A stretch of DNA of 64,000 bases from Zingiber officinale (Eukaryota > Streptophyta > Magnoliopsida > Zingiberales > Zingiberaceae). Location: positions 23,441,058 through 23,505,057 of the forward strand of contig NC_055990.1 in assembly GCF_018446385.1 (NCBI RefSeq). Reading direction: 5' to 3'. Positions 47,994 to 59,639 of the stretch are shown piece by piece. The notes beneath the pieces were generated by a model, which saw only the letters and a program-made list of their open reading frames with translations, was not told the DNA's origin and made no database searches. Both the position numbers and the translations under genes were made by a program. Positions within the stretch are counted from its first letter, which is position 1. The number at the start of each line of letters is the position of its first letter.

Positions 47994-50006
47994 CTAAGCT
48001 GCCATATCTTCTACCATATATCTGATTCTCATTCCCTCCACATGCCGAGGCCGAAGGGCCTTAGTGAAAGGATCTGCCAGGTTATCCGCTGATGCAATCT
48101 TGGCGATGACAACTTCTCCTCTCTTCACAATATCTCGTATCAGGTGGTACTTGTGCTCTATATGTTTACTTGCCTTATGGGCTCGTGGTTCCTTCGAGTT
48201 TGCAACTGCACCGCTATTATCACAATAAATTGTGATGATTTTGGGCAAACCAGGAATCACATCTAAGTCCATTAGAAAGTTTCTGAGCCATACTGCTTCT
48301 TTAGCTGCCTCAGAGGCTGCTACATACTCAGCTTCCATGGTTGAGTCCGAAACGCATTTCTGCTTAACACTCCTCCATGAAATGGCTCCACCTCCTAAAG
48401 TAAACACATAGCCTGATGTAGACTTACTGTTATCCCTATCTGATTGGAAATCTGAATCCGTGTAACCCACAGGGAGCAAATCGTCTGCTTGATAAACTAG
48501 CATATAATCTCTAGTCCTTCTCAAGTACTTTAATATATGCTTTACCGCAGTCCAATGTCCTTGTCCAGGGTTACTCTGATATCTGCTGACCATGCCCACG
48601 GCAAAACAGATATCAGGTCTCGTACATAGCATTGCATACATTAGGCTTCCTACAGCCGAAGCATAAGGAACTGCTTTCATGTCCTCTATCTCTTTTGATG
48701 TCTTTGGAGACATCTCTTTAGATAGAGCTACTCCATGTCTAAAAAGTAAGAAACCTTTCTTGGAATCCTGCATGCTAAAACGAGCAAGGATTGTATCTAT
48801 ATATGAAGCTTGGGACAGACACAACATTCTTTTCTTACGATCCCTTATAACTTTGATCCCAAGAATGTGTGCATAATCTCCTAAGTCCTTCATATCAAAT
48901 TGTTTGGACAACCATACCCTTACGTTAGATAATACCTTGACATTGTTGCCAATTAACAAAATATCATCTACGTATAGTACAAGAAATACCACCACGCTTT
49001 CGTTACACTTCTTATATACACAAGACTCATCCGGACTTTGAATAAATCCATATGACTGGATTACTTCATTAAACCGGATGTTCCAAGATCTTGAAGCTTG
49101 CTTTAGTCCATAAATGGACCGATTGAGCTTGCACACTAGATGCTCTTTGCCTTTTTCAATGAACCCTTCTGGTTGCTTCATATGGATGTTCTCTTCAAGA
49201 CTTCCATTAAGGAAAGCTGTCTTGACATCCATTTGCCAAATCTCATAATCCATATGAGCAGCAATGGATAAGAGTATCCGGATAGACTTAAGCATGGCTA
49301 CCGGTGAAAAGGTTTCCTCATAATCGATTCCCTCTTTCTGAGTGTACCCTTTCGCAACAAGCCTAGCTTTGAAGGTTTCTACCTTCCCGTCTGTCCCTCT
49401 TTTCCTTTTGTAAATCCACTTGCATCCAACGGCTTTTATACCATCAGGTGGTTCTACAAGCTCCCAGACCTTATTAGAGTACATAGACTCTATTTCAGAA
49501 TTCATTGCCTTTTGCCAAGATGCTGCATCTATATCTTGGAGTGCTTCGTCATATGTTCGTGGATCAGGTTCATGTTTACCCGGGATCAAGTCCAAAGACT
49601 CTCCCAAAAACATGAATCTATCAGGCTGCCTTACAACCCTCCCACTACGACGAGGCACTGTCTGTGGTTGTGTATCATGTGTGACATGTGTTGCAGTCTC
49701 TTGTGGTACTTCATCTTGTACTGTTGGTACTGAAGTAGACATGTCCTCTCTAAGTTCTTCTAAAACAACTTTACTACTGGGCTTGTGATCCATTATATAG
49801 TCTTCTTCTAAAAACTGGGCATTGGTGCTAACAATGACCTTCTGGTCTTTAGGACTATAAAATAAACCTCCTTTCGTTCCTTTGGGATATCCTACAAACA
49901 CGCGAACTTCTGTACGAGATTCTAACTTATCAAGATCTGGTTTTAGCACATGTACTGGACTACCCAAATCCGAATATGTCTTAGACTGGGGTTTCGCCCA
50001 TTCCAC
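47994..50006 (-). pseudogene. pol: Element 3 pol, RT and RNase H part
   Basis: This 670-codon uninterrupted frame starts inside the integrase C-terminus (VFVGYPKGTKGGLFYSP) and continues through RT and RNase H. RT shows IWQMDVKTAFLNG, YGLKQASRSW and YVDDILLIG. RNase H shows GYTDSDF, MEAEYVAASEAAKEAVWL, YCDNSGAV and KHIEHKYHLIRD. It ends just before the polypurine-like AGTGGGAGAT and the 3' LTR. It is separated from the upstream integrase by frame damage at 50007-50272. Confidence 0.88.
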
Positions 50007-50272
50007 AATTCTATGGGAGTAGAAGAAACTGATTTAGGTACTAAGTTCGGAACGTATACTGTTGTTCATATCCCCAAAACGAATTTGGTAATTTCAATAA
50101 CTCATCATTGATCTAACCATCTCCATAGAGTCCTATTCCTTCGCTCTACTACACCATTCTGCTGGGGTGTTCCAGTGCATAATTGGGATTGAATCCCTCC
50201 GATAAGTAATTCCTAAACTCTCCTAAGAGGTATTCGCCACCACGATCGATCGTAGTGTCTTGATACTTTTAC
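50007..50272 (-). pseudogene. pol: Element 3 integrase core, frame-damaged segment
   Basis: In shifting frames the - strand still encodes IDRGGEYLLGEF (second catalytic Asp region) and a segment rich in NYLSEG / HPSRMV-like residues. At least two frame changes and stops occur here, so integrase is inactive. Confidence 0.65.
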
Positions 50273-51896
50273 CTAATCGTTTATCCACATCACCTTGTAT
50301 TCTTTGAACTTATCAAAGCACTCGGACTTCAGCATTAGGTAAATGTATCCGTATCTTGAATAATCGTCTATGAAAGAGACAAAATATTCAAAACCTCCTC
50401 TCGCTTGGACAGACATAGGACCACACAAATCAGAGTGAACCAATTCTAACACTTCTTTGGTTCTATACCCCTTGGCCTTGAACGGCCTTTTGGTCATTTT
50501 ACCTTCTAAGCAGGATTCACAAGTTGGAAAATTTTTCAACTCTAATGAACTCAAAAGTCCATCGGCTATAAGCCTCTGAATCCTACTTAAGTTAATATGA
50601 CCAAGCCTTAGATGCCAAAGATATGCTTGGTTCATTTCCGAAGGTTCTTTTCTCTTATTAGAATTAGAAGATAAGTTATAAATTTCCATGTTTTGCTTTG
50701 TAGAAGAAATTGAATTTAAAGTATACAAATTGCCAACTAATGCACCAGAACAGATAATCACTTTATTTCTTTTAATAACTACATCGTTACTGAAAGAAAC
50801 TGAATATCCATCTAAAAACAGTTTAGAAACCGAAATTAAATTCTTTCTAAAACTGGGTACATAAAGACAATTTCTTAAAATCAAATTTTTATTACTACTA
50901 AAAGATAAGTAGACGTCTCCCACTGCAACAACTGCCACCTTAGTAGCATTGCCCATGTAGACGGTAATCTCCCCTTCAGATAGTCGTCGGGTTTCCTGGA
51001 ACCCCTGCAAGGAATTGCAGACATGATCAGTAGCTCCCGTATCTACACACCAGGTGCTGGTAGATAACACCGCTAAACATGTTTCAACAACTAGAGCATG
51101 AGATATACCTTTGTTTTGGTTCCTACGAGGACAGTTCGCCTTCCAATGTCCTGCCTGCTTGCAGATGAAGCACTTGCCCTTCGGCTTCCCAGCTTTAAAT
51201 CCCGTACTTTGAGATTTATTCACTTTCTTTGCTGAGCCGACTTGTTTCTTCTTCTTCTTTCCTCTCGGTTTAGAAGTAGAACCATTTTCAACAAAGTGAA
51301 TTTGAGAATTATGACGAAATAATCCTTCTGCTGCTTGAAGTAGTAGTTCCCCTAATGAATAAATCCTCTTATTCATATTATAGTTTAGGCGGAACTGCTC
51401 AAAACTTCTAGGTAGCGCTTGGAGGATCATATCGATCTGGGTTTCCATCAATTTCTCCTCCAAGGATCAGTATCTCGTTCGGATAAGCCATCATCTTTAG
51501 GATATGATCCCTTACAGGAGTACCCTCTTGCATGGTGGTCGTCATTATCTTTCTCATAGCTTCTTGTCTAGAAGCCCTATCCCGATGACCAAAGAGTTCC
51601 TTGAGATTGTTCATAATATCATAAGTCGTTGGTACTTGATGTCGATGTTGTAATACATTTGACATTGAAGCCAAAATGTAACACCGCGCCATCTCATCTG
51701 CCTTTACCCATCTCTTATGATATTCAATCTCCTCTTGGGTAGATTCACCAGTGGGTGCATCAGGACAAGGTTCAGTCAGTACAAATTTATAGCTTTCAGC
51801 AGTCAGAACAATATCCAGGTTCCTTTTCCAATCTATGTAATTAGGTCCAGTAAGTCTATTTTGTTGAAGTATGATGGACAGTGGGTTGAAAGTCAT
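50273..51896 (-). pseudogene. gag-pol: Element 3 gag, protease and integrase N-terminus, one frameshift in gag
   Basis: Gag begins at ATG 51896 (MTFNPLSIILQQNRLTGPNY) with WKRNLDIVL and MARCYILASMSNVLQHRHQ of the copia gag domain. The frame changes near 51440. It then continues with ALPRSFEQFRLNYNMNKR, the knuckle CFICKQAGHWKANC, protease WCVDTGATDHVC, the pre-integrase box (WHLRLGHINLSRI ... CESCLEGKMTKRPF) and integrase start LVHSDLCGPM. It stops at 50273 before the second catalytic Asp. Motifs fit the Angela/Tork lineage. Confidence 0.85.
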
Positions 51897-53015
51897 CCTA
51901 AGAATCACAAATAACTTTTGGTCAGAACTCTAAATTTAGAATAATATTGATTCCTCAAACAATACTATTTTAAATTAACCAACACCTCATAACACCGTGA
52001 ATTTTGTATGCCACGTTAGTGTGGACGTATACAAATTCAACATTTGTAAAGGAGGATTTTAACCCATTAATTTTATTATCTTGTCAACCTAACTTTTGAC
52101 AAATAAAATTAATAGTTGGTATTATTTGGTCACACAAATAATAGCAGTGACTCCGTTGGGGAGGATACTATTAGATGTATCTAAGTGTACACCATTACTT
52201 GACACTAAGTCCATTAATAAGATTATGCCCCTTCCGTTGGGGAAGATCACACGCTCTTAATTAACTTCCTATAGTCATCCAAAAATGGAAGTCTGTTCTA
52301 GTGATCCGCAAACAAGCTCATCCGTTATAGAGGAAGGCACTCAGAGCCAACGCGCAAGCTTGTTTGCATCACTTACAAACCAGTAATGGAGACCATGGGA
52401 TTTATTTAAAATTCCCTCTCCCACTTAGTTATTTATAAATGAGGAATTTTAACTATGCTAGCCTACTTTACTTGTAAACTAACATGCACACACAGCACAA
52501 TATAAAAGCAATAAATAGAGAAACTAATTTTCAACTATTATGGCTTTTATCTCTAGTTGTCCTCCGTGTTTTGTCATCCCAAGCTGCTGCCATATTTGGC
52601 CACCGCCACCGGGTCTAGCTGTCGCATCCATCTTGCTCCTAGTTCCGCTGCGCCTCTAGTCCTTTGAAGGTTCCACGCTTTGCAAGATTCGATCCGCGAC
52701 ATAAATAGAATTTTACATTTTTGATCCTATATTCCATAAAAGGAATGTACATGTATCTAGATCAAAAATAAAATACTAATAAAACTAAATACAGCTCCTG
52801 CTGTATTTTAATACAATCATGCACACACATATAAATGCCCTTGACATGTCCAAGGGTCTAATCACACACATAATAACTAAAAGTCATAATAGTTGGATCC
52901 TGCATCCACAAAGTTAGCACATCCTACTATTAACCTGCCTAAATTATGTATGACATGTGCATAATTAAACTAAATACCAAATACACAGAGGCAAAACCCT
53001 AGCTCTGATATCAAT
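51897..53015 (-). other. Element 3 leader and primer-binding site
   Basis: On the - strand the LTR end AACCAACA is followed by ATTGATATCAGAGCTAGGG (about 52995-53015), a Met-tRNA type primer site. The ~1.1 kb leader up to gag shows no supported frame. Confidence 0.7.
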
Positions 53016-55423
53016 TGTTGGTTGCTACTCGGAAAACCTATAGGTTCCACTGTACAAAAATTTTGTACAAAGGTCTGAACCTTTTCCTAGCTACCATGTG
53101 TTCTTTTAAATTAAATTTTGGATCGCCTGCGGAACTTAACACGTTTGATCCAAAACTTAATCTATTTGTTCTTTTAGGTTTTGACTTGGATCTCCTGCGG
53201 AACTTAACACGTTCGACCCAAGTCTCCTTAAGTTATTAATTCCATTAAATATTAATTTCCATAATTGGTTCCCAGTACTGACGTGGCGAGGCACATGGCC
53301 TTCTTGGATATGGGAGCAACCACCACCGACTAGACAAAACCTTTTATAGAAAGCTAATATTTAATTTCCTAAAATAACTTTAGGTTAACCAAAGAGAACA
53401 ATCAAATCACAAGGAAAAGAAAATACAAAAGAACACAACATCGAAAAACATATTCCAAATTCTATAATGTAAGCCTCTTGTATTTGGTATTATTTCCATA
53501 AATAACTAGCATGATGCGGAAAGAAAAATTACTAGTTATACCTTGTAGAAAAACCTCTTGATCTTCTACCGTATTCCTCTTCTAACCTCGGACGTTGTGT
53601 GGGCAACGATCTTCCAAGATGAGAAACCACCAAGCACCTTCTTCTCCTCCTAGCTAGGTTCGGCCAAAACAAGAAAGCTTCACCAAGGAAGAAGAAAACC
53701 ACCAACCAAGCTCTAAGAGATGCGAGCTTCCTCTCCTTCTTCTTCTTCTTCTCCAAGTAGTATCCGGCCTCCACAAGAGCTCCAAGCAATAGAGAGTTTC
53801 GGCCACCACAAAGAGGAAGAAGAGAAGAGATGATGGCCGGCCACAATACCAAGGAAAATAGGGAGAGAAAATAATAGAGGTTGTGTCTCATGAAGGCACC
53901 CCTACCCCTTCTTTTATATTCCTTGGCCTAGGCAAATTAGGAAATTTAATTACAATAAAATTTCCTTAATTTTCCTTGACATGATTTAATTGAGAAAAAT
54001 AAAATAAAATTTCCCAAAAAAACCAATGGCCGGCCACATCAATGAAGAAAAAAAATTAGACAAGTTTTAATCAACAATTAAAACTTCCTAATTTGTTTTC
54101 AGAAATTTTTAAAAATAAAATTTCTCTTTAAAAATCTCTTCATGGTTGATAAAAGAAAATTTCTATAATTTTAATTTTATCAACATGTGAATAATTTTAA
54201 AGAAAAAATAAAATATCTCACCAATCTACAAATAAGGAAAGAGATCTAATCTCTTTCTTTAATCTTTTGTAGATCTTTTACAAGAGAGATATTTTAATTT
54301 TAATTCTCTTTAATAAATTATTTCTTCCACATAATAAAAATTAAAATTAAAATCCCTTTTTAATTTAATTTGGCCGGCCCCCACTAGCTTGGGTTCAAGC
54401 TAGGGCCGGCCACCCAAATTCATACCTAGGCCGGCCCTAGCTTGTTTCCCAAGCTAGCTTGGCCGGCCCCTTATTGGTGGGTATAGAAGGTGGGTATAGG
54501 TGGGTATAGAACTCTACAAATAAGAGGCTACGATAGGGACCGAGAGGAGGAATTGGTTTTGGTCTCCCGATAAAATTAAGCATCCCGTGTTCGCCCCGAA
54601 CACACAACTTAATTTTATCAATAATAATTCATTCCACTAGAGAACTATTATTGAACTATCGCACCAATCCCAAATTACATTTTTGGGCTCCTTCTTATTA
54701 TGAGTGTGTTAGTCTTCCTGTGTTTAAGATATCGAATGTCCATTAATTAAGTGAGTTACTGACAACTCATTTAATTAATATATAAGTCCAAGAGTAGTAC
54801 CACTCAACCTTATCGTCATGTCGGACTAAGTCCACCTGCAGGGTTTAACATGACAATCCTTATGAGCTCCTCTTGGGGACATTATCAACCTAGTATCTCT
54901 AGGACACAGTTTCCTTCTATAATCAACAACACACACTATAAGTGATACCATTTCCCAACTTATCGGGTTTATTGATTCATCGAACTAAATCTCACCCATT
55001 GATAAATTAAAGAAATAAATATAAAAGATATGTGTTTGTTATTATATTAGGATTAAGAGCACACACTTCCATAATAACTGAGGTCTTTGTTCCTTTATAA
55101 AGTCAGTATAAAAGAAACGACCTCTAATGGTCCTACTCAATACACTCTGAGTGTACTAGTGTAATTATATAGTCAAGATATACTAATACCTAATTACACT
55201 ACGACCTTCTAATGGTTTGTTCCTTTCCATTTTAGTCGTGAGCTACTGTTTATAATTTATAAGGTACTGATAACATCATCTTCTGTATGTGACACCACAT
55301 ACTATGTTATCTACAATATAAATTAAATGAACAACTACAAACAAATGTAGACAATTTGACCAAATGTGATTCTTTATTCATAATGAATGTTTACAAAGCT
55401 TAGGCTTTCAGTATACACTCCAA
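53016..55423 (-). repeat. Element 3 5' LTR
   Basis: About 2.41 kb, the mate of 45597-47972, nearly identical with scattered differences (for example extra GGCCGGCC-containing sequence near 54400-54470). Its outer end reads ACACTCCAAC and joins Element 1 gag at the duplicated GACTTTTGG site through a shared AC. Confidence 0.88.
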
Positions 55424-56069
55424 CTTTTGGTGCCGGTGGAGTCTTTCTAATCCTCTTTGGACATTTACTTTTGTAATGCCCATATTCCCTACACTCAAAG
55501 TACATTATATGTAATTTACTTGAAATTAAGTTGCTTGAGTTACCTAGGGTTGAGAATGGATATAAGCTCTCTTCTTCATCCCTTCCGGAGGTAGAGGCTT
55601 CTTCTTCTTGCTCCACTCTTGAAGAAGAACTCTCCTCTTCTTCTTCCTTAGATGTTGAGTAGCCCTCAACTTCTAATTCCATACCTCCATGATGTGAGCT
55701 ACTTGGCTCACTTGACTCCTCTTCATGACTTGAATTGGAGCTCTCCTCATGGAACTTAGCCAAGTTGTTCCACAATTCCTTGACATTGTTGTATCTGCCT
55801 ATCTTACACAAGATATCATTAGGTAATGAAAATTCAAAGATTTTTGTTACCTCGTCGTTGATTATGGATTGGTGGATTTGTTCCTTCGTCCACTTCTTCT
55901 TCTCGAGAGGTTCTCCTCTTTTATCCACCGGAGGAATAAAACTTACTTGTACACAATTCCAATTTACTAGGTTAGTCATAAGAAAATACTTCATTCTTAC
56001 CTTCCAATACGCGAAGTCGTCGCGATCGTAGAAGGGTGGAATCGTGATGTCTTCTCCAAGTTGATCCAT
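55424..56069 (-). pseudogene. gag: Element 1 gag, N-terminal part
   Basis: The frame starts at ATG 56069 (MDQLGEDITIPPFYDRDDF) with FAYWKVRMKYFL of the UBN2-type gag domain and CKIGRYNNVKELWNNLAKFHE. It then passes straight into a Ser/Glu-rich stretch. The second half of the UBN2 domain (the part with PRNALW in related elements) is missing, so this gag is internally deleted. It reaches the first knuckle (YFECREYGHYKSKC) and is cut by Element 3. 55424-55631 is the right copy of the 208-bp duplication. Confidence 0.78.
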
Positions 56070-56131
56070 TCTCTAGCTCGTGCTCCCCCGGGTGTTAATC
56101 CGACGAAGAGCGACCTCGCTCTGATACCACT
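56070..56131 (-). other. Element 1 primer-binding site and short leader
   Basis: On the - strand AGTGGTATCAGAGCGAGG follows the LTR end CCTAACA, an exact match to the TGGTATCAGAGC primer site. The leader to gag is about 60 bp. Confidence 0.85.
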
Positions 56132-57900
56132 TGTTAGGACCTTCGGATAGCGGCTAGAGAGGGGGGGTGTGAATAGCCGACCCCAAATTCTCGTTTCTTC
56201 CTACAATTTGAGTTAGCGCAGCGGAAATAAAAAGTAGAAACGAAAATGAAGATGATCAAACCTCAAACACGACGTTATAACGAGGTTCGGAGATGATACT
56301 CCTACTCCTCGGCTTGTCCGTAAGGTGGACGAATCCTATCAATCCGTCGGTGGATGAGACCCCGGAAAATCGGCTAATAAGAACTCCTTCTGGGTGGAGA
56401 AACCTCATCACAATTCCTTTTGCAATAGCAATAATGGAGTACAAAGAGTAGAGCAAGAAACAATGGACAATATAAATGTAAAGACACCCTACCAAGTTTG
56501 CTTGCCTTCTCGTTGTCGACTGGAGTCCGTTGATGAAGCAGCAACTTCACGGATCCAACAATAGCAGCTAGAAAACCAGCAATGGAAGCTCACACGAAGC
56601 TTCAGAAAAATGAAGAGCTCAGCAAAGCTCTGGTCGCAGTCTTGAGGATGAAGAAGTTGTTGTTTCCACCTTCACTGTAGAGGCTTATAAACTGCACCTG
56701 CGAAGAAGAAACAGAAGACACAGAAATCTAGCCGTTGTGACTCAACGGCTAGACCTGGACCGATCAGGCTTCACCCTGATCGGTCCACAAGACATCTGAT
56801 CGGTCTATGGACCGATCAGGCCCTAGGCTGATCGGTCCCCAGACCGATCTCCAACTCTCATAGAGAGTTGGTTCCACAAGCCTGATCGGTCTGTGGACCG
56901 ATCAGACTATAGGTGGATCGGTCCACAGACCGATCCCCTCCTATCGTCCATCGCTTCCTGATCGGTCTACAGACCGATCAGATAACCCTCAGTAAGCTTC
57001 TGTTTGGTTACTGATCGGTCAACAGACCGATCCAATGCCTATGTAGGTTTTAGAGCTTCCCAGCCCTAAACCCTAAAGCCTTCCCGGTCTAGAGAACGAG
57101 TTACCGAGCCCTCTCTGACCTCGTCCGGAGAACGAGCTACCGAGCCCTCTCCGACTTCCTCATCCGGTCCAGAGAACGAGCTACCGAGCCCTCTCTGACA
57201 TAGTCCGGAGAACGAGCTACCGAGCCCTCTCCAACTCTGTCTGGTCTAAAGAATGAGCTACCGAGCCCTCTCGGACCTAGTCCGGAGAACGAGCTACTGA
57301 GCCCTCTCCGACTTCGTCCGGTCCAGAGAACGAGCTACCGAGCCCTCTCTGACCTAGTCCAGAGAACGAGCTACCGAACCCTCTCCGACTTCCACGTCTG
57401 GTCCAGAGAACGAGCTACCGAGCCCTCTCCGACTTCGTTCGGTCCAGAGAACGAGCTACCGAGCCCTCTCTGACCTAGTCCGGAGAACGAGCTACCGATC
57501 CCTCTCCGACTCCATCCAGTCCAGAGAACGAGCTCAGGCCCTCTCGACCTAGTCAGGAGGAGGCTACCGAGCCCTCTCCGACCTTCCATGCCAAGCTTCC
57601 ATACTTGGACTTTTCCCTGTGCCAAACTCCCTGCTTGGACTTTTCCCGTGCCAAGCTCCCTGCTTGGACTTTTCCGTGCGAAGTCTCCATACTTGGACTT
57701 TTCCCGAATCAGGTCAACTCAAGTCGGGTCAACCAGGTCAACCTTGACCAAAAGTTGCACCCACAATCCCCCAAGTTCCTATTCTTGTCAAACATCAAAA
57801 TACAACTTCTCTATTCTTGTCAAACATCAAAATATCCCTTGAGTCAGGTCAACTCGAGTCGGGTCACCCAGGTCAACCTTGACCTAAGGTTGCACCAACA
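56132..57900 (-). repeat. Element 1 5' LTR
   Basis: 1769 bp, TGTTAGGACCTTC...GCACCAACA in plus-strand view, the mate of 29603-31408. It contains the palindrome array (56757-57032) and the GAGCTACCGAG array (about 57090-57580). The palindrome array lacks a 41-bp segment present in the 3' LTR, with both breakpoints in GATCGGTCA. Confidence 0.9.
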
Positions 57901-58825
57901 GGGTTGTCTGTCTTTCTTCGCACCGCCTGCGCTTCCTCCACGTTGATGTAGCTGGCCGCCTTCTCCAATATCTCATTGAAATTCTTTACGGGATTTCTGA
58001 TGAGATCCCTAAATAACTCTCCTTCTGTCAGCCCATGAGAGAAGACGCTCATGAGTATTTCTGACGTGGCCGAGGGAAACGTCCTGAGCCACTTGATTAA
58101 AGCGTTTGATATAGCTTCTTTACGGCTCGGAGGACCCTTGCTTGAGAGCAAACAAGCACTGGTCCATCTTTTGATACTTCCTACTGCTGGGGAAGTGGCG
58201 CAGGAATGCGATCTTGAAATCGGAGAAGCAGGTGATGGACTCATGCGGTAGTCCATCGAACCATTTCTGAGCAGAGCCCGATAAGGTATTCAGGAATACC
58301 CAACATTTAACGGCATCGTTGTACTGGTGTAACAGAGCTGCATTCCTGAACTTGCGGAAGTGGTCTTCAGGATCTTTACTGCCGTCATATTCCCCAATAG
58401 TTGAGGGTCGGTATCCTTTGGGTAGCCTTTCCTCCAATATTTTGGAAGAGAAGGGCATTTTCTCTTCCGGCTCCACCCGACGTTCTTTGCGAGGGACGAT
58501 AGAATTCCCTCTCTTCGAATACTTAGGCAAAGAACTTTCAGCCACAGAAACTTGTGGTTGCTCCTTGCGGCTATAACATCCCGGTTTTGGCTGATAGTAA
58601 CATTGGCCGGACTCTCTATAAAAGGCAGGTGGAAATTCCGTGGGCTATTTTCTTTCGGAACCCCTATCAGAGGCGTGAGTCGGTTCCTTGGAAACCTCAG
58701 GTAACTTTCGCGGTCTGGAAGCGGTAGTTTGTTGCTTTTCAGTTGCCGCCAGCCTTAGTCAATATTTTGGCTTCTTTGAAGAGTTCGTACGCTTTAGTTA
58801 CATAGATTCTGCCAGAATCCTCCAT
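57901..58825 (-). pseudogene. gag: Ty3/gypsy (Tat-like) gag, N-terminal and core part
   Basis: Gag of a gypsy element reads from ATG near 58825 (MEDSGRIYVTKAYELFKEAK). The core domain has YDGSKDPEDHFRKFRNA, FLNTLSGSAQKWFDGLP, FSDFKIAFLRHF and a frame change near 58120-58170, then SEILMSVFSHGLTEGELFRDLI and ILEKAASYINVEEA. Stops upstream of 58545 and the frame change make it non-functional. It is cut at 57901 by Element 1 and resumes at 29602. Confidence 0.8.
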
Positions 58826-58872
58826 CTTCACATTCCGGAGCAGGTAGCTGTATTCCCACAGACGACACTAAA
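58826..58872 (-). other. Gypsy primer-binding site and leader
   Basis: On the - strand TAGTGTCGTCTGTGGG (58855-58870) resembles the plant gypsy primer site TGGCGCCGTCTGTGGG with a few substitutions, just upstream of the gag ATG. Confidence 0.6.
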
Positions 58873-59639
58873 TTTAATCCTATCCGGAAGCTGAGTCGGA
58901 CAAAGGCTAGCCACGATGTCGCTGGTGCTGACGGAAAGTCGCCAAGACGCCTGGTTGATCTGGCACCTACCGAAAGGGTTCCCATGAGCGGATAACGGGG
59001 GGTGATGACGAGGACGACGACGCGAGGGCTTTGCGCACACTCAGACAAGCCTCCTCTGCGTCTCGGGTCAGGCCCTCCGACGCTCAAGTCAGGTGCTTTT
59101 TTCCTAGAATCACAGTGAAAGGATGAAAAGTAAAAGTAGATGAGAATGAAAAGACGAGTGAGCGTACCTGTGTAGAGACAAAGTCTCCCTTTTTATATGG
59201 CAGTGGATGCTTCTGGAGTCTGACGAGTGTCAGGGAATGTCGGGTGTCAGGATTTGTCTGGCGGTGACTGACACGTGACATCTTTCTATAGGTCTGAGGA
59301 GGGATCAGGAGGCAACGAGCCACAGACCGTTAGCATATTCCCTGACATGTGGTGATTATTCTCTGATGGGTTGTTACGATTCTTTGGCTTGATTGTCTCG
59401 TAGTGTAGGCTCGCCCTGGTCTGTTAACCCTCGACTGGGTCCTCGTATCTGCAAATCTTGACCTGTATGCATAGACCTGCCTTTCCTGGCGCATTCCCTG
59501 GCTTGTTTGTTGTCTCGCAAAACCAGACATGTACGTCCCGCCCTGCCTTTGCCATTCGGTCTATCTTTGATAGATCCAAACCTACGCCTACCGCCCTGTA
59601 AGCCTTCGTCCACATATCCTGACCTGTACATCTTTGGTC

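Larger units (their letters stand above)
45597..55423 (-). mobile_element. Element 3: Angela/Tork-like copia inserted in Element 1 gag
   Basis: LTRs of about 2.4 kb (53016-55423 and 45597-47972) flank gag, protease, integrase, RT and RNase H on the - strand. The low-coordinate end is clean (TGTTGGTTGC). The high-coordinate end has lost its terminal A (CTCCAAC|TTTTGG). No 5-bp duplication is found; instead 208 bp of gag is present on both sides (45389-45596 and 55424-55631). Frameshifts in gag and integrase make it defective. Confidence 0.85.
29603..57900 (-). mobile_element. Element 1: gag-only copia retrotransposon carrying two nested insertions
   Basis: LTRs at 56132-57900 (5' end of the element) and 29603-31408 plus 42786-42789 (3' end) share TGTTAGGACCTTC and GCACCAACA ends. 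The element is flanked by a perfect 5-bp duplication GGGTT (29598-29602 and 57901-57905) in gypsy gag. Without Element 2 (31409-42780) and Element 3 (45597-55423) the internal region holds a primer site, a gag-like gene and a polypurine tract, but no protease, integrase or RT. Movement would need proteins from a related element; the LTRs resemble those of Element 2. Confidence 0.88.
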
